This document shows, piece after piece, positions 44,480-56,040 of a stretch of 64,000 nucleotides of DNA. Position numbers and translations under genes: made by a program. The DNA is from Hofstenia miamia (Eukaryota > Xenacoelomorpha > Acoela > Hofsteniidae). Below the pieces are notes generated by a model that saw nothing but the letters and a program-made list of their open reading frames with translations, ran no database searches and was not told the DNA's origin. The stretch spans positions 187,445-251,444 of the forward strand of contig CABFPE010000858.1 in NCBI GenBank assembly GCA_900660155.1, read 5' to 3'. Each line of letters starts with the position of its first letter. Positions within the stretch are counted from its first letter, which is position 1.

Positions 44480-47400
44480 TCAACTCTCATCGATGGCAAG
44501 TTGAAGAGCGTATTCTTTATAATTAATGACGCCTTTATCAGAGTCTAATGCAGCCGACAGCATTTCCTCAATTTCTTCCTGAGTAAAATGTTCGCCTAAA
44601 ATAACATCAAATCACAAGTTACTAATATTCAAATCTACATAAAATGATTAGTTGTTGAATACTACGACAGGGTCTTTGCAATAACCTTGTAAGCATGTCA
44701 CCAATTTCTTATTGATGCGAAATAGGTTTAATGTAGTTGATGTCTCATATCATCTAGTGTAATAAATTTATATTAAATGTATCCCACACTATAATTGACA
44801 AACTCTTTTCCTCGGATTGCCAGTCTAGCTAAATGTTGAATAATGAAACCCTTTCCATGATAGAATAAAATAGAAAAATGTCTATTAAAAGTACAAAAAT
44901 GACACTGAATAACAAAAATTTCATACTTATTAACATGTTGGCCAGCAGCATTCTTGAAGAAACAGTTTGCCATCGATTGCAACAAAATATTATATATGAA
45001 TATTCATCTTTCAAATTTAGTCTTTTACTAACGGATTTAATATTAACAGTGCGCCAATATTTAGGCAACAATTCAAGAAAATCAGAAGTACCTTTAAAGT
45101 TAGAGGGTAATACCTCCTTAGAATTGATAATGACAGATGTTTAAAATCTTTAATAGAGTCCTCGTCTTGAAAATTGATATTAAGTAAGAAAATCTTTAAT
45201 TTTGGAATTTAATCGACTAGAAAATGATGTTGAATCAGTTCTATTTATAGAAAGATTTGATATAATAATAGGACGTAGGACGTATTTAAAACAGATAGTG
45301 TAACACCACTCTTACCCCTAAACGCACTGAGGTATAAAATGTCAATAACGCACTGAGGAGGGGCGATTCGGACCTCTCCTTCACTTTAAAACAATTAAAG
45401 ATAGAATAATGAGCCTTGGCACAGTGAAAGATACACCTTTGAACTACATCTTTGCTAAGTCTCAAAAAATATACTAATTGCTTTTGATTATATATGCAAA
45501 TGAAGTTGTTACGTCATCAATTGCAAAAAAAATAAAGATGAAAACTGTTTACTTAGCTCATATTCATTCTACTTAAATAGGAAAACAAAAAATACGGTCC
45601 ACGTCAGGCAGTATTACACGTAATCATGGTAGCCATTTTCATAATTTTGAATAAACTGACATTTCTAAAAATGAATGAATAAAAAATCAGAAATAAATCC
45701 AATGAATGTTTATTTATGTTTAAAAATAAAATACGTAACTACAATTTGTAATAAGTTCACTTTCAAGGTCGAGTTTCAAAAATGTTAAAAAAATGACAAT
45801 TTTTTTTTGCTGAAATTTATTTCAGACCCCTTTGCAACAGGTCTCAATCAAAATATTATTCATCTTTAACTATATTTTGTTCCCAGATATTTTTTAGGAA
45901 AAGTCAGAAAAAATCAGCAAAAAAATAATGTCAAGCAAAGTTATGGACAAAAAACAACATGGAGAGCCGAATGGGCCCCTCATTACGTTTATTGCATAAT
46001 TTTAGAAAAAATTGTAGTGTTCAATAGGAAAAAAACATAATACAGTCAATTTCTGCTTTAATACATCATCTTGCGGAAATGAATGTATAGTAAACTAAAT
46101 TTTTCTTCTCTATGTTGAGATGTGCTGCTGTAAATAGTTGTTGGGCATCATAAATATTGAATTTTCAATCTAGCTAAACAATGGAAATGGAAATAATGTA
46201 GTTATAACATTCAGTTATCGACAAATCCCAACTGTGTAAATATATTTCTCTATTCGCATCTAGTCTCGTCCATGTATTTATTTTATCGTAGAATTCTATG
46301 GCAGATCATAAGGAGACCGGATTATAATTTTAGCACCTAAAAGCACGGGATAGGAGTTGACTTCCTTCAAACCATCCTTTACTACCAATTGTAAAGAATG
46401 AGCTACACATCCACTCCAGGTGTTTTCAACGTTGTTACCTACCATTTCAGATTGTACAGTAAATAAATCTTCATTTTCTGTCATGTCATCGTCGAATAAC
46501 TTGGTATTGAACGCGTCTTTCATATTGGCGGCGTAACAATGTGAAATGGGTTGGTGTTATATTTTTCAATTTCATCCTCGAATTTTAATTGAATATTCAA
46601 ACCTGTGTGTGGTGACGGTAGTTCAGAAATAAATAAAGAAACAGACTTTAAATTGAATAATTGGTCTACGTAATGACCAGTTGACGCCATATATGACTTC
46701 TTGTTGGATGCAGTCCAGCAATGTATGGTTACGCTTGGTTTCCGTCCCGTAGCTTGGAAATCTTTAATATTTAATTCAATTGAATTAGCCGTTTTCTCAA
46801 TATTTTGTACGTTTTTCCGGTACGAAATATTTGAAAATTTTGGCTGCATTGTACAAAGAAATTTACGAAATGAGGGCTTTTCCACGATGATAACAGGTAA
46901 TCCACCCAGTAAAATTGTTGTTTGGCCCTTGAAATGGGATTTCTGTTGTCTTCTGCGGATTAAATGTTCTTCTAAAATTTTAGAGTGTTTCAATTGGTAA
47001 TGTTTGAGGAGATTGCTCTTTGTTTTTAAATTGTATTGTTTTTGTTCTCCATTTAACCGGTTTTCCTTCAGTAAAAACAGGCAGAATAGTAAACAGTTCA
47101 GTGTAATCAGTAGTCATTGATGTACACAAAGTGGTTTAATACAGCTGCTGCTCGGCGTCTGTGTTTCTAAATAACAATGAAATGAGGCACGCAATAATGA
47201 GTAGATTGTTAGATGTTTGTGGTAAATTTTAATTGGTTAATGCACCTGTGATTACACGTCATGTAAACGTCGATTAATCTAGTAGTGGCAATACTATCGA
47301 TTAATCTATTAGCGCTACTAAATTTTGCTCATTTCATCTATTAATCTGTCTATTATCTATTATCAAGTACAATACACTGGTTTAAAGCAACTTCAATGTG

Positions 47401-50400
47401 TTGTGAAAACACTGCACTTTAGGTCAACAATTCCGGCAGAATATCTGGCCGCTGAATTTTTTCCACGGACTTTGCTTCCGTCAAGGAAGCTCCCATTGTT
47501 GCTTGTGACGTTTAGCGTATCTTTATCTCTTACAACACAATCCTTAACTACAAACGCCACAATTTGCTTGAGACGTCGCTGAAAAAACTTATTATTTCAT
47601 ACTGTAATGATATCTAAATAGTTTTGTTACTACATATTTTTTAATTTTTACAACCTATTTTGAGTATTTTATAGCACTTAAGCAGCACCTTAAATGGTCC
47701 TTTTTAGCACCTAAAATTCGGTCTCTGGTCATAAGTTTGCCCGTACAGTAGCACAAATACTCCATTTATTTATTTAATGCTAAGCATATCAATAATTTTC
47801 AAAAAGCTTTTAGTAGTACAGTTTTGACCAAACTAACAATTAGAGGTTAAGTCACAAGCCAATGACATCTTAGGACATCTTCGCTAAAATTATATATGGT
47901 ATTGTACTTTAAATAATGATTATATTTGTCTAGTCTGTCAAGCTCCTGGCTGTGTAATACCTGTTAGGCCTCCTAACGGGCTTTCAACAATTTCATTTGT
48001 GAAAGGCACGTTATTGGTAGAATCACAGTGATTCTTAACTAGTATCTTAGAGATTTTTTTACACAAGTGACAGATATTTTCTAACACTAAACGTTCTGTC
48101 TTCATTTTTGAATCATTTCCAACACAGAGTGAAACCTCCTTGTGGCACTACTTCATCATGGTAATTAGTAAGTTCGGGTGTTCTCTGTAGAACCAAAGTG
48201 GATCCCTTGCGTTTTATTTTACATGATCCACACCTTTGCGTAACTGGCCAGACATTAAAATTGCATGGGAAATTTGTAGCCGTGAATGCCAGTCAAATGC
48301 ACAATGATTTTACCTCCCAACTGAATGGTTGGAAAATTTTTAGCTGTTGTAATAAATTCTAATACTTTTAAAATACACAGTTTTTCATTGTTCAAATGAA
48401 AAACGGAATTATTAGCAACTTGCTTGACAAGTTATCAGAAAATGTGACAAAGACCTACAATTCAAAAGCTGTAATGAAGGTAGGCATGAAAGACGAGATA
48501 CTAAACATCATATCTAGGGTTAAAAGTGTAATAATTGATGAACTATTGCTTCAGCGTGATAATAAATCAACAGGTGATAAGCCTGTAGAATCTAAAATCC
48601 TGTCATATTCTGATCTTGCGAAAATCACCATAGATTTACAAACTGTATAAGTTAAATTAAATGATACTCGCCCTAATGTTAGTTCCTTGAAATCATTGGA
48701 AAATGACGTTATAAAGAACCTCCTCCTAACCTCCACAGTGTTAAATCTACTGCTTCTGGAAAGGCTACATTACGGTTTCCAAAAACTAAATCAATTTCAG
48801 TTGAAAAAAGATGGATATACTGCACAAAAAGAATACAAGTTTCTTCTGATTATATCGGTTTCCTATATCTCTAGCATATACCAAAAACCGGAAAAAGAAA
48901 AATTCAGATCTGATTTTGCAGTTCAAAATCCTGGAATAATTAAAGAAAGTTCAACTTTCTCTCTACTGTATTCCTACAAGGTAAAGTCTGGCGATTTCAT
49001 TGCTATTGTACCGGTTGGTACGAAGGAACGCGAAAATATTTTGGGGTGTGTCATTATGGCTACCAAAAGCGTCTTTGCCCAGATTGATGCTACTCAATGC
49101 AATGTCAATAAAGAAATATGTAGCATCTCAACGTTAAAAAGCAACGCAATTACTGTACGATGACTTGATGAAACATTACATTGATGTACGTTTGATCAGT
49201 GACGCATCTCAAAGAAACTCACCCAAACTTCTTTATTTCATTATAATCTTTTAATGTGTTTAAGCGTGATAGACAAATTTGTTTGTGTCGGTCAAGATAC
49301 TGCTCTAAAGTACATAAAGGAGGCGGAGTGTTGATTTACATACGTAATTACTTGCATGCTGAGTACTTAGCATGCTCTGCGGATTCCGAATCAGTGTGGA
49401 TAAGAACCAACCATCCTCATTTTGGAAAGTCCCCCCACCCTAATTAATGCATCGTATCAACCGCCTAACTGCTCCAACATACTTCTCTCTGAGTATTTGA
49501 AATCGACTTTACTAAGAAGTAGATTTCCAACAGATTATGTTGTTAATAGGGGAGATTTCAATCGAAGCGATTTGTCTGATACTGTTCTAAACTGCGATGT
49601 ATCAATCATTAATTCCGAACCAACAAAGTTGCAAAATACATTAGACTTTTTTCTTTGCGATTTCAGTCACTTAATTGATCAAGCCGAAGTTATAACAACT
49701 GCTATATCATGGGATCACAAGGGAGTAATCATTCAGCCAGTAAAACATATTCCAGAAGTGAAACGTGATGTGCAGATAAGAAATTTATCTCCCAAAATCA
49801 CCGAAAATTTTCTAGAATGATATGTACCTTAGATTTCTCAGATATTTATAATATAACGTGTCCCCATTTATCAACAAGCACTCTTGAACAACGTATCTAG
49901 TCAATTTTTAATGAAGCTTTTCATTTTCTTACTGTAAAAATTTCGAATAAATATCCACGTTGGATGACACCATTATCAAACAGATGCTGAAAGACAAAAA
50001 GAATGCGTTAAGGAAGGGTCGATAGCCATAGCACAAAAAATTGACAACAAAATTTGTCAAATGAAATATTAAGAACCTTGGTTCAAAACAATGGTGGCGT
50101 AACATTGATAATATTACACATAAAAAAGCAAGTAGTAAGTGTATTGATTGGAATAATTTTGATCCTCATATGCTTAATGAAGCTCCTGCCAATCGTTCAA
50201 AAGGAAAAATGATTTGGAATGCTACAAAGAATTTATACACACACAAAATGGAACTGAATTGCCCGAAATTCCCCTGGGAGTTATATCGCATGTCTTTAAA
50301 TGCTGTACAAAATCAGCTTCCGGTCCGAAAGAGATCACTTTTTGGATGTTTAAAAAATTTTCATTTGTGTTGGCTCCTTTATATCAATACTGTTGGAACA

Positions 50401-53400
50401 TAGCTATCTCAATGGGAGGCTTTACCGAATGCTATAAGTTGGCAAATATAATACCATTACCAAAATCCACTGTTAGCAAAACTATTGATGACATCAGGGA
50501 ATTAGCGTGCGTCTTTTTCCTCTAGACATATGGAAATGAAAAATTGCAATTCAGTAAAGAAATACAAGACATTATAAGATGAGCCTCTGAATTCAATTTG
50601 TCAATTAGCAAGTCTAAAACTGTACTTATCAGGTTTCAACTTTCAAAAAAACAGTGTTCTTGCAATTTTGATGCAATTTCATTTTCTGAAGTTGACGTAT
50701 GTAAATTATTGGGGATTTATTTTCAAGTCAATATGACGTTTGGGTATCACGGAGCAAAGCTTTTATCGCACTTGAAATCCCTGAATTATATTATGAAAGA
50801 CTTGGTTTCAACCGGTACACCAATGTCGAATAGAAATAAAGTTTTTGACGCTATAATTATGAGTAAAATTCGGTATGGAATTGTTGTTTATGGATCGGAC
50901 GAGTCAGTTCTTATTAAACTCAACAAATTTTTAAATCACTGCCAAAGGAAGGGGTTCACATCTCAGTCATATGATGCTTTTTCTATCCGACACATTGAAG
51001 ACAAGAAATTATTCGACAAAATACTATCCAATCGGTTACATTCGCTTTATGCGGTAATTGACCAACAAAGACGCCTCAGATACTCAAGTCGTAATACAAG
51101 ACAATTTTATCCTCCGATTGCTAGAACAGAGTGTTCTAGAAAGTGTTTTATAAACAGATGTTTTAAATTCTAACAATGATTTGTACATATTTTAGTTTTC
51201 GCTTTCCTGTTTTTGGAACAGCTTTTAATTTAATTGTTCTATTGACTTGGTTTATCAATAATGGACTGGTCCAGTGAAAATCAAATGTATTTATTTAGCG
51301 AAAACAAAAGAGCTAACCACGTGTGCATTAAGATCTTTCACCTTATTATCTGAAATAATCAAACGTTTGTCATCAGCTAAGCTACTTGGTGTAATAATCC
51401 AAGATGACTTAAAATGGAATGCCATCACTGAATACATCATGGCAAAGAGACCACTTCTTATACAGATATAATATCTTTACAACATATAAATCAATTGTAG
51501 GCTCTATTAACCAAAACAAATGCCAACCGGATCGAACTGATATAAGAGAGCCGTTTTCAGTATAGTGCCAAATGATGGATACTAAGCAGCCTATTTCAAA
51601 TTGAGAATTCAACTTTATCTTGTCGTAGAGAAGTCCAATGTCACAAAATGTGGGTTGAAATTCAAAATTCCGAACGTCAATTACATCATTTTATCCCGGT
51701 GCCAGTTGTGTAAATTACCATTTGAGGCATTTCAGTGTCATTCCTAAACTTTTTTATACTAACAGAATGCGCAAGGATTTTGCAGTCGGAGAACTTTGCT
51801 TATTTTTCACATCGAAAAATTATTAAATTTGTAAATGTTAGTTTTTGTACCTGATTCGAAAAGCACTTTTTCCTTCAATTCGACCTTATGGTCACAATGG
51901 CAAATAATTAGGGCGACCAAAAAGTCAATACGGTCAAAATCGTCATGTTTTCGGAATAAAGTAAAAATTTGTACTTCTTAGAAATTATACACAAATTAAA
52001 GGCTTTTATTTCAATAATGCAATGCAATTGTTGTTTTTTATGCTCGGCTCTGCTTAGTCAGAATCCACAAAAATATATCAAGTAGGCCTACAATGACAAT
52101 TAGAATTTTGATATTAAAGAAACAATGTGCTCTTCATGACTACATAAAAGAACAAATTCGCGAGTGAGACATGTTGGACGTTATAAACTACACAAGAGAA
52201 AGCATTTTTCCAAATCTAGTCATGCACAAAAACAACATGCTCTGCTAAGAGAAGTTTCTCACTCTTGAAGAAGCTGCTTTGTAAAGATAGAAATTTTCTG
52301 TTTGAAAATTTGTCAAAATATTTTGTTTTCACTTTAATCATTGTACTATCATTGTACTAATTGATACAATTCTCTTTCTCAATGTCTATTTACTGTTTCT
52401 TTTTCTAAGTCAAAGTAAAATCAAAATTTTGAATTGGTCAGGTAAAAAATGGGCCAAAATTTGGTCGCTCTAGTAACAATAAATCTCTTTCTATCTCTAC
52501 ATAAAAAGTATTTCAATGAGCCTTACAATAAATCGTTTTCAAAGATCAATTTGGAAGGAACGCCATTGCATTGGAAGAATATCGAATTAGGCTGCTCACA
52601 AGGAACTATCGGTGGACCAAATATTTGGTCTAGTCATCTGCCGTAAACAATAATTGCAAATTGTTTAAGTATGCAGATGACTCCAATGATATCATTCCTT
52701 CCCGTAAACATTTCATGCAAAATTTAACAGTATCAGAATATAATCATATTAAATATTGGACAGAAAATTCCAATCTTAAAATCTCTCTCTTAAAGTGGTA
52801 TTACAGTAGTAGCCTCTTTGCTGAGTGTAAGATTAATCTTAGATGGTTTTTAAATATTTAACATAAAAAGTTTCCCTTTCTACATTGTCATTCATAAAAA
52901 CTATATTAAAACCTGATTAGCTTTTAAGTGAGTAAACAAACTTCATAAATTTATTCAAATCAGTTGGCAAGCATTGCTTTTCAAATTCAATATCAGAATT
53001 GATTAATATACTATAATTTTTAACCAATTGCAAACGTAGAGGCTAGAATTAATTTTTAATACTGGTAAAACAGTTGATTATATAATGGTGACTTGTGACT
53101 TTATGTGTCTGATATTGATAAGCCTATGTACATAGACGAGGCTAGAGATTCGAATTTAAAAATATCCTACCCAAATCGACTAAAAAGTAGCCCACTTGCG
53201 GATATTATATGGGGATGGAATTTTGTGTAATCAAATTGTATTCTACATTAAATTGTACGCATTTTCATTTTTTGTACAGGCAGAAATTAGCCTTTTTATG
53301 TCCGTAAATGCTAACCAAAAGCGATATATATATAAAGGGTGCAACAACCTCTAACATAATTATAGTATTATCCAAATTCATTTCAGTGAAAAAATGTTTC

Positions 53401-55250
53401 AAAAGCATATAAATAAACTTAAATAATGGAGCTATGTTGAGAATGGAAATATATAAATTTCATATTTAATGTTAGTTTTATTCGAAGTTGGATCATACGT
53501 AAAAAACATTTTGTGTTAGATAAAAAATAAAAAGAAATTTCGTGCCTTCTTCAGTCAAATATTTCGTCATTTCTTCTGCAGAAAGATAACCTTTTTGTTC
53601 ACTATCAAGAATGGAGAGAGCCTTGAGAATTTTTTCTTCTGGATCAGGGCGATATTTTCTTTCTAACAATGTTCGAATCATCAATGGTTCAAATCTATCA
53701 TATCTTATGTAGCCTGTTGGTTCATCTTCTTCTATCTAAACAAGACATCAATAACAATCGATACGGCATTTGTGAAAATTAAATGGAAGAATTGTTACTT
53801 ACTTCTTCACTAGGCTAAAATAGATCTCATATTAAATACAATTAATATCATTCTTCTGAACCTCTTCAGTGCCAGCGTGTTTTTGGACATTGAATGATTT
53901 AGCTGGTATGCTTCTAAAAAAATTCTATACCTTTGAAATTGCGGGAATCGACAATGGATATTTCAAGGGAGAGAAAGAAACCATTTTGTAATAATCAGAC
54001 TATATTTCAACAATATAATACACAACAATACCCATTTTTAATTGGTACAAAATTATGTACCTCAGCACTGAAGAGGTTTTAAGAATATTATACTTAATAT
54101 GCATTGCTACCTCTGAGAAACGTGATTGAAATGTTACTCAACCCTAAACACAATGATGGAAATACTGTATACATCCGAATTTGCTGGGTACTTAATTTTG
54201 ATATGCAAAAGCTAATTCACGAACTACTCTAAATTTTTAATCGTTAATATTGACAAACCTTTACCTCTTGTATTGAATTCTAGATCATAAATTTTATTGC
54301 TGAAACATAATGCTAAGCTTGAGGCAGAAATAGGAACAATACAGGTGTTTTACAAGAATACACACTATCCCAAAAAGGAATACTTGCGGAAAAATATGAA
54401 GCAAATGTGGTCAAAATATGCAAGTTATTTCTTCTCATTTCTGAGAATATGTTCATTATAACGACTCGAAAAACGGTGTGAAAAATCCAGCATATTGGAA
54501 CAACAATCGACAATAAATTTCATTAGTTTTTTTAATGTGATCGTTAGGAATCTGCAAGTCACTGGTGCAAATCCCTCTCCAGCAGATGTGGATGTCATCA
54601 AATGTATTATTTATTGGTGTTGATGTTCAAACAATAAATTCTGTTACTTTCTTAATGTATATTATACTTTGTTGTGGCTCCTTAGGTTCAAATAGGGTCA
54701 TGTTTTCTTGTTTCGGCAAAGTGGATTTCCAGATTTATAAATAATGGAGACACCACGATAATTATTATATAAAGGATTCCAAAGAATAGACCAAATATCG
54801 TTTGGCATCAACATCAAACAAGTGATTAAATAATATTTTGATATTCATGCTTGAAAAATATCAGAAATACATGAATCATGCAACATGCATATACTTGCGA
54901 AATAGCTTACTGTTAACTAAAACAAAATAAATTCATTGCTATAGTAAAAAAGTAAACCTCTGCAAGCATATCTGATAATTCCCCCTCAGTAGGGCAGCAA
55001 TTTAATGATCGCACAATTGTTCCCAATTCTCTAAAATATTGCAAATATTTAAAATCTTTTGAAATCCTACCGAACATCCACTGTTTGATTACCTTCATGA
55101 TCAAAAATAGAGAAGGCCTGCAAAACTCGTTTTTGAGTATCAGCTAAAATGGCATCTAAATATAGATTAAAGTAATTTAAAAAGAATTTTCAATCCATGT
55201 TTACCAGTAGATTCTTTTAAATCCTTTGACTGAGCATTGGTTCCCGACAT
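44480..55250 (-). CDS. EFCAB2: EF-hand ciliary protein EFCAB2/DRC8 (dynein regulatory complex subunit 8)
   Basis: Five minus-strand exons: 55250-55205, 55155-55071, 55030-54958, 53735-53546 and 44595-44480 (stop at 44482-44480), 510 bases, 169 residues; phases fit at every junction. The protein is calmodulin-like: EF-hand 1 loop at residues 34-45 (DHEGNQTVDVRE), then LGTIVRSLNCCPTEGELSDM, EPTGYIRYDRF, LLERKYRPDPEEKI, EF-hand 3 at 112-123 and the fourth at about 149-160. It matches my memory of human EFCAB2 (about 163 residues) through its length. DRC8 is part of the nexin-dynein regulatory complex on axonemal microtubules. Three introns are GT-AG; the last, about 9 kb, appears to use GC at its donor. 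Introns 1 and 2 are 49 and 40 bases. The start is chosen because MSGTNAQSKD follows a splice-acceptor-like stretch and leads in frame to the family match. Confidence 0.9.
44612..45350. other. intronic sequence without a recognised gene
   Basis: Frames here (for example 44878-45144) look like chance or decayed LINE-like sequence; none carries a motif I trust. Confidence 0.35.
45357..45981 (+). repeat. MITE-like element with GAGGGGC...GCCCCTC ends
   Basis: The left end, GAGGGGCGATTCGGACCTCTCC, and the reverse complement of the right end, GAGGGGCCCATTCGGCTCTCC, are inverted repeats of about 21 bases. No coding capacity. It is the better-preserved relative of 43011-44311. The superfamily is not clear to me. 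Confidence 0.6.
46305..47735 (-). mobile_element. deleted hAT transposon with 8-bp target duplication
   Basis: The element spans about 46313-47727 between ATCATAAG (46305-46312) and GTCATAAG (47728-47735). The right end reads, on the minus strand, CAGAGACCGAATTTTAGGTG, and the left end carries the inverse (GAGACCGGATTATAATTTTA). Minus-strand frames at 46993-46520 and 46523-46296 show hAT transposase: LLGGLPVIIVEKPSFRKFL, MQPKFSNISYRKNV, TIHCWTASNKKSYMASTGHY and CVAHSLQLVVKDGL. The frames then run into the terminal repeat, so the C-terminal dimerisation domain is gone. A BED-finger-like start may lie near 47100-47000. It is immobile by itself. Confidence 0.8.
47736..48100. other. no gene recognised
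   Basis: AT-rich intronic sequence between the hAT element and the following LINE. Confidence 0.4.
48100..51173 (+). mobile_element. decayed LINE (ORF1-like, endonuclease, partial RT)
   Basis: Plus-strand pieces in order: ORF1-like helical sequence (48396-48650, possibly on to 49163), endonuclease N-terminal half (VHKGGGVLIYIRNYLHAEYL; 49256-49447), endonuclease C-terminal half (NRGDFNRSDLSD, LDFFLCDFSHLID, SWDHKGVIIQP; 49422-49820), and the RT start (SHVFKCCTKSASGPKEI, YKLANIIPLPKS; 50214-50525). The RT C-terminal region follows (SKTVLIRFQLSKKQ, VCKLLGIYFQVNMTFGYHG, MSKIRYGIVVYG; 50598-51173). The catalytic middle of RT is missing between 50525 and 50598. Many stops and frameshifts show it is old. 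It lies in the opposite direction to DRC8. Confidence 0.75.
51274..51471 (+). pseudogene. LINE RT C-terminal fragment
   Basis: A short plus-strand frame with SSAKLLGVIIQDDLKWNA, the conserved K-LGV--DD-L-W block after the RT palm of LINEs. It is separate from, and repeats the function of, the C-terminal region at 50598-51173, so it comes from another copy. Confidence 0.6.
51480..51905. other. no gene recognised
   Basis: AT-rich intronic sequence; possibly decayed LINE 3' sequence. Confidence 0.35.
51909..52472 (+). repeat. Tc1/mariner-like MITE
   Basis: Left end TAGGGCGACCAAAAAGTCAA, right end (reverse complement) TAGAGCGACCAAATTTTGGC. Both ends carry TA at the outer edge, the usual target of Tc1/mariner elements. 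The 560-bp interior has no intact gene. It sits between LINE fragments, so it may have inserted into a LINE. Confidence 0.6.
52473..52870 (+). pseudogene. LINE RT catalytic-core fragment
   Basis: Plus-strand frames read INLEGTPLHWKNIELGCSQG and then, in another frame, KLFKYADDSNDIIPS, the QG-x-GP and YADD blocks of a LINE reverse transcriptase. This is just the part missing from the LINE at 48100-51173, but it is displaced by about 2 kb and diverged, so common origin is only possible. Confidence 0.6.
52871..53480. other. no gene recognised
   Basis: AT-rich sequence in DRC8 intron 4 before exon 4. Confidence 0.4.
53736..54957 (-). other. DRC8 intron 3
   Basis: A GT-AG intron of 1222 bases between the exon ending CTTGCAGAG and the exon starting ATAGAAGAAGATG. 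No element is recognised in it. Confidence 0.8.
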
Positions 55251-55372
55251 TTCTGAATCAAAAGCAAAAATAAGTTAAAAAAATATTAAATATTGGGGCT
55301 AGTACAGAAAAACTTAGCCATTCATTTAAAGAAATTTGTATTGATAGTTAAAATACTGTTGGATGCTTTGTT

Positions 55373-55700
55373 GTTGCATTCAGGGTTGGCAAAAAAGTAT
55401 TTTTTTTTACAAAAAAACGTCTTAAACGTTTAAAACAATGTCTTTATGCTTTTCAACAGAAACAGCGTAAGACGGAAGTACTAACTTATCAATATTCAAT
55501 TTTCGTTTCATACACGTAAACAAAATGCAAGTTTTGCCATTTTGATATAATGGACGAAACTCACAAATTATTTTCCAGACTTTCCTATATAAATTTGAAA
55601 AAAAAAATTTAAAAAAAACACTGAAAAAAACGTTGTTTTAAAGTGTTTAAAACATGTTTTAAACAGGTCCTGTTTAAATCATGCCAATCCTGGTTGCAAT
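55373..55700 (+). repeat. hAT-type MITE with 8-bp target duplication
   Basis: Element 55381-55692 (312 bases) begins CAGGGTTGGCA and ends TGCCAATCCTG, inverse complements with one difference. It is flanked by GTTGCATT (55373-55380) and GTTGCAAT (55693-55700). Inner sequence is palindromic and T/A-rich, with AAACGTTTAAAAC-type arms. It lies just upstream of DRC8 and has no coding capacity. Confidence 0.75.
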
Positions 55701-56040
55701 TATATTATTGCTAATTTAATTATGCTGATAAATCCACTAAAATTGAAACAAACAGCATCGCATTTCAATTGAAGCACTTTTGATATAAGTTAGAAAATGA
55801 ATTATATATTTCGGTATGTCTCCTGTGTGAAAATCAAAAATCAGCAAATATATCAACTATTCTGACATTGATGACCCAATTGGTGAAAAATTCCCAGTTC
55901 AAAAATACTATCTTGGAGCATACATGCATAGGGTTTAAAAAATTCATTGATTTTGTCCTAAAGCAATTCCCTGAGGACACCTAAATATTTTGCTTTATGG
56001 AAAAATCAAGTAACTTAATTATATTTTGTATTTGTCTATA
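55701..56040. other. no gene recognised
   Basis: AT-rich upstream flank of DRC8; no promoter element stands out. Confidence 0.4.

Larger units (their letters stand above)
44596..53545 (-). other. DRC8 intron 4 (about 8.95 kb, GC-AG) filled with transposons
   Basis: The donor side reads GAAGAAG/GCACGA and the acceptor TTATTTTAG/GCGAAC. Splicing there restores the conserved EEG-E-F-QEE stretch exactly. The intron contains a MITE pair member, a deleted hAT, LINE fragments and a Tc1/mariner-like MITE. The alternative is a short unseen exon or a GT donor elsewhere, but no GT at a usable phase is nearby. Confidence 0.7.

Noticed and set aside
44878-45144. 88-codon plus-strand frame in DRC8 intron 4
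   Set aside because: No recognised motif and AT-rich composition; probably chance or very old transposon sequence.
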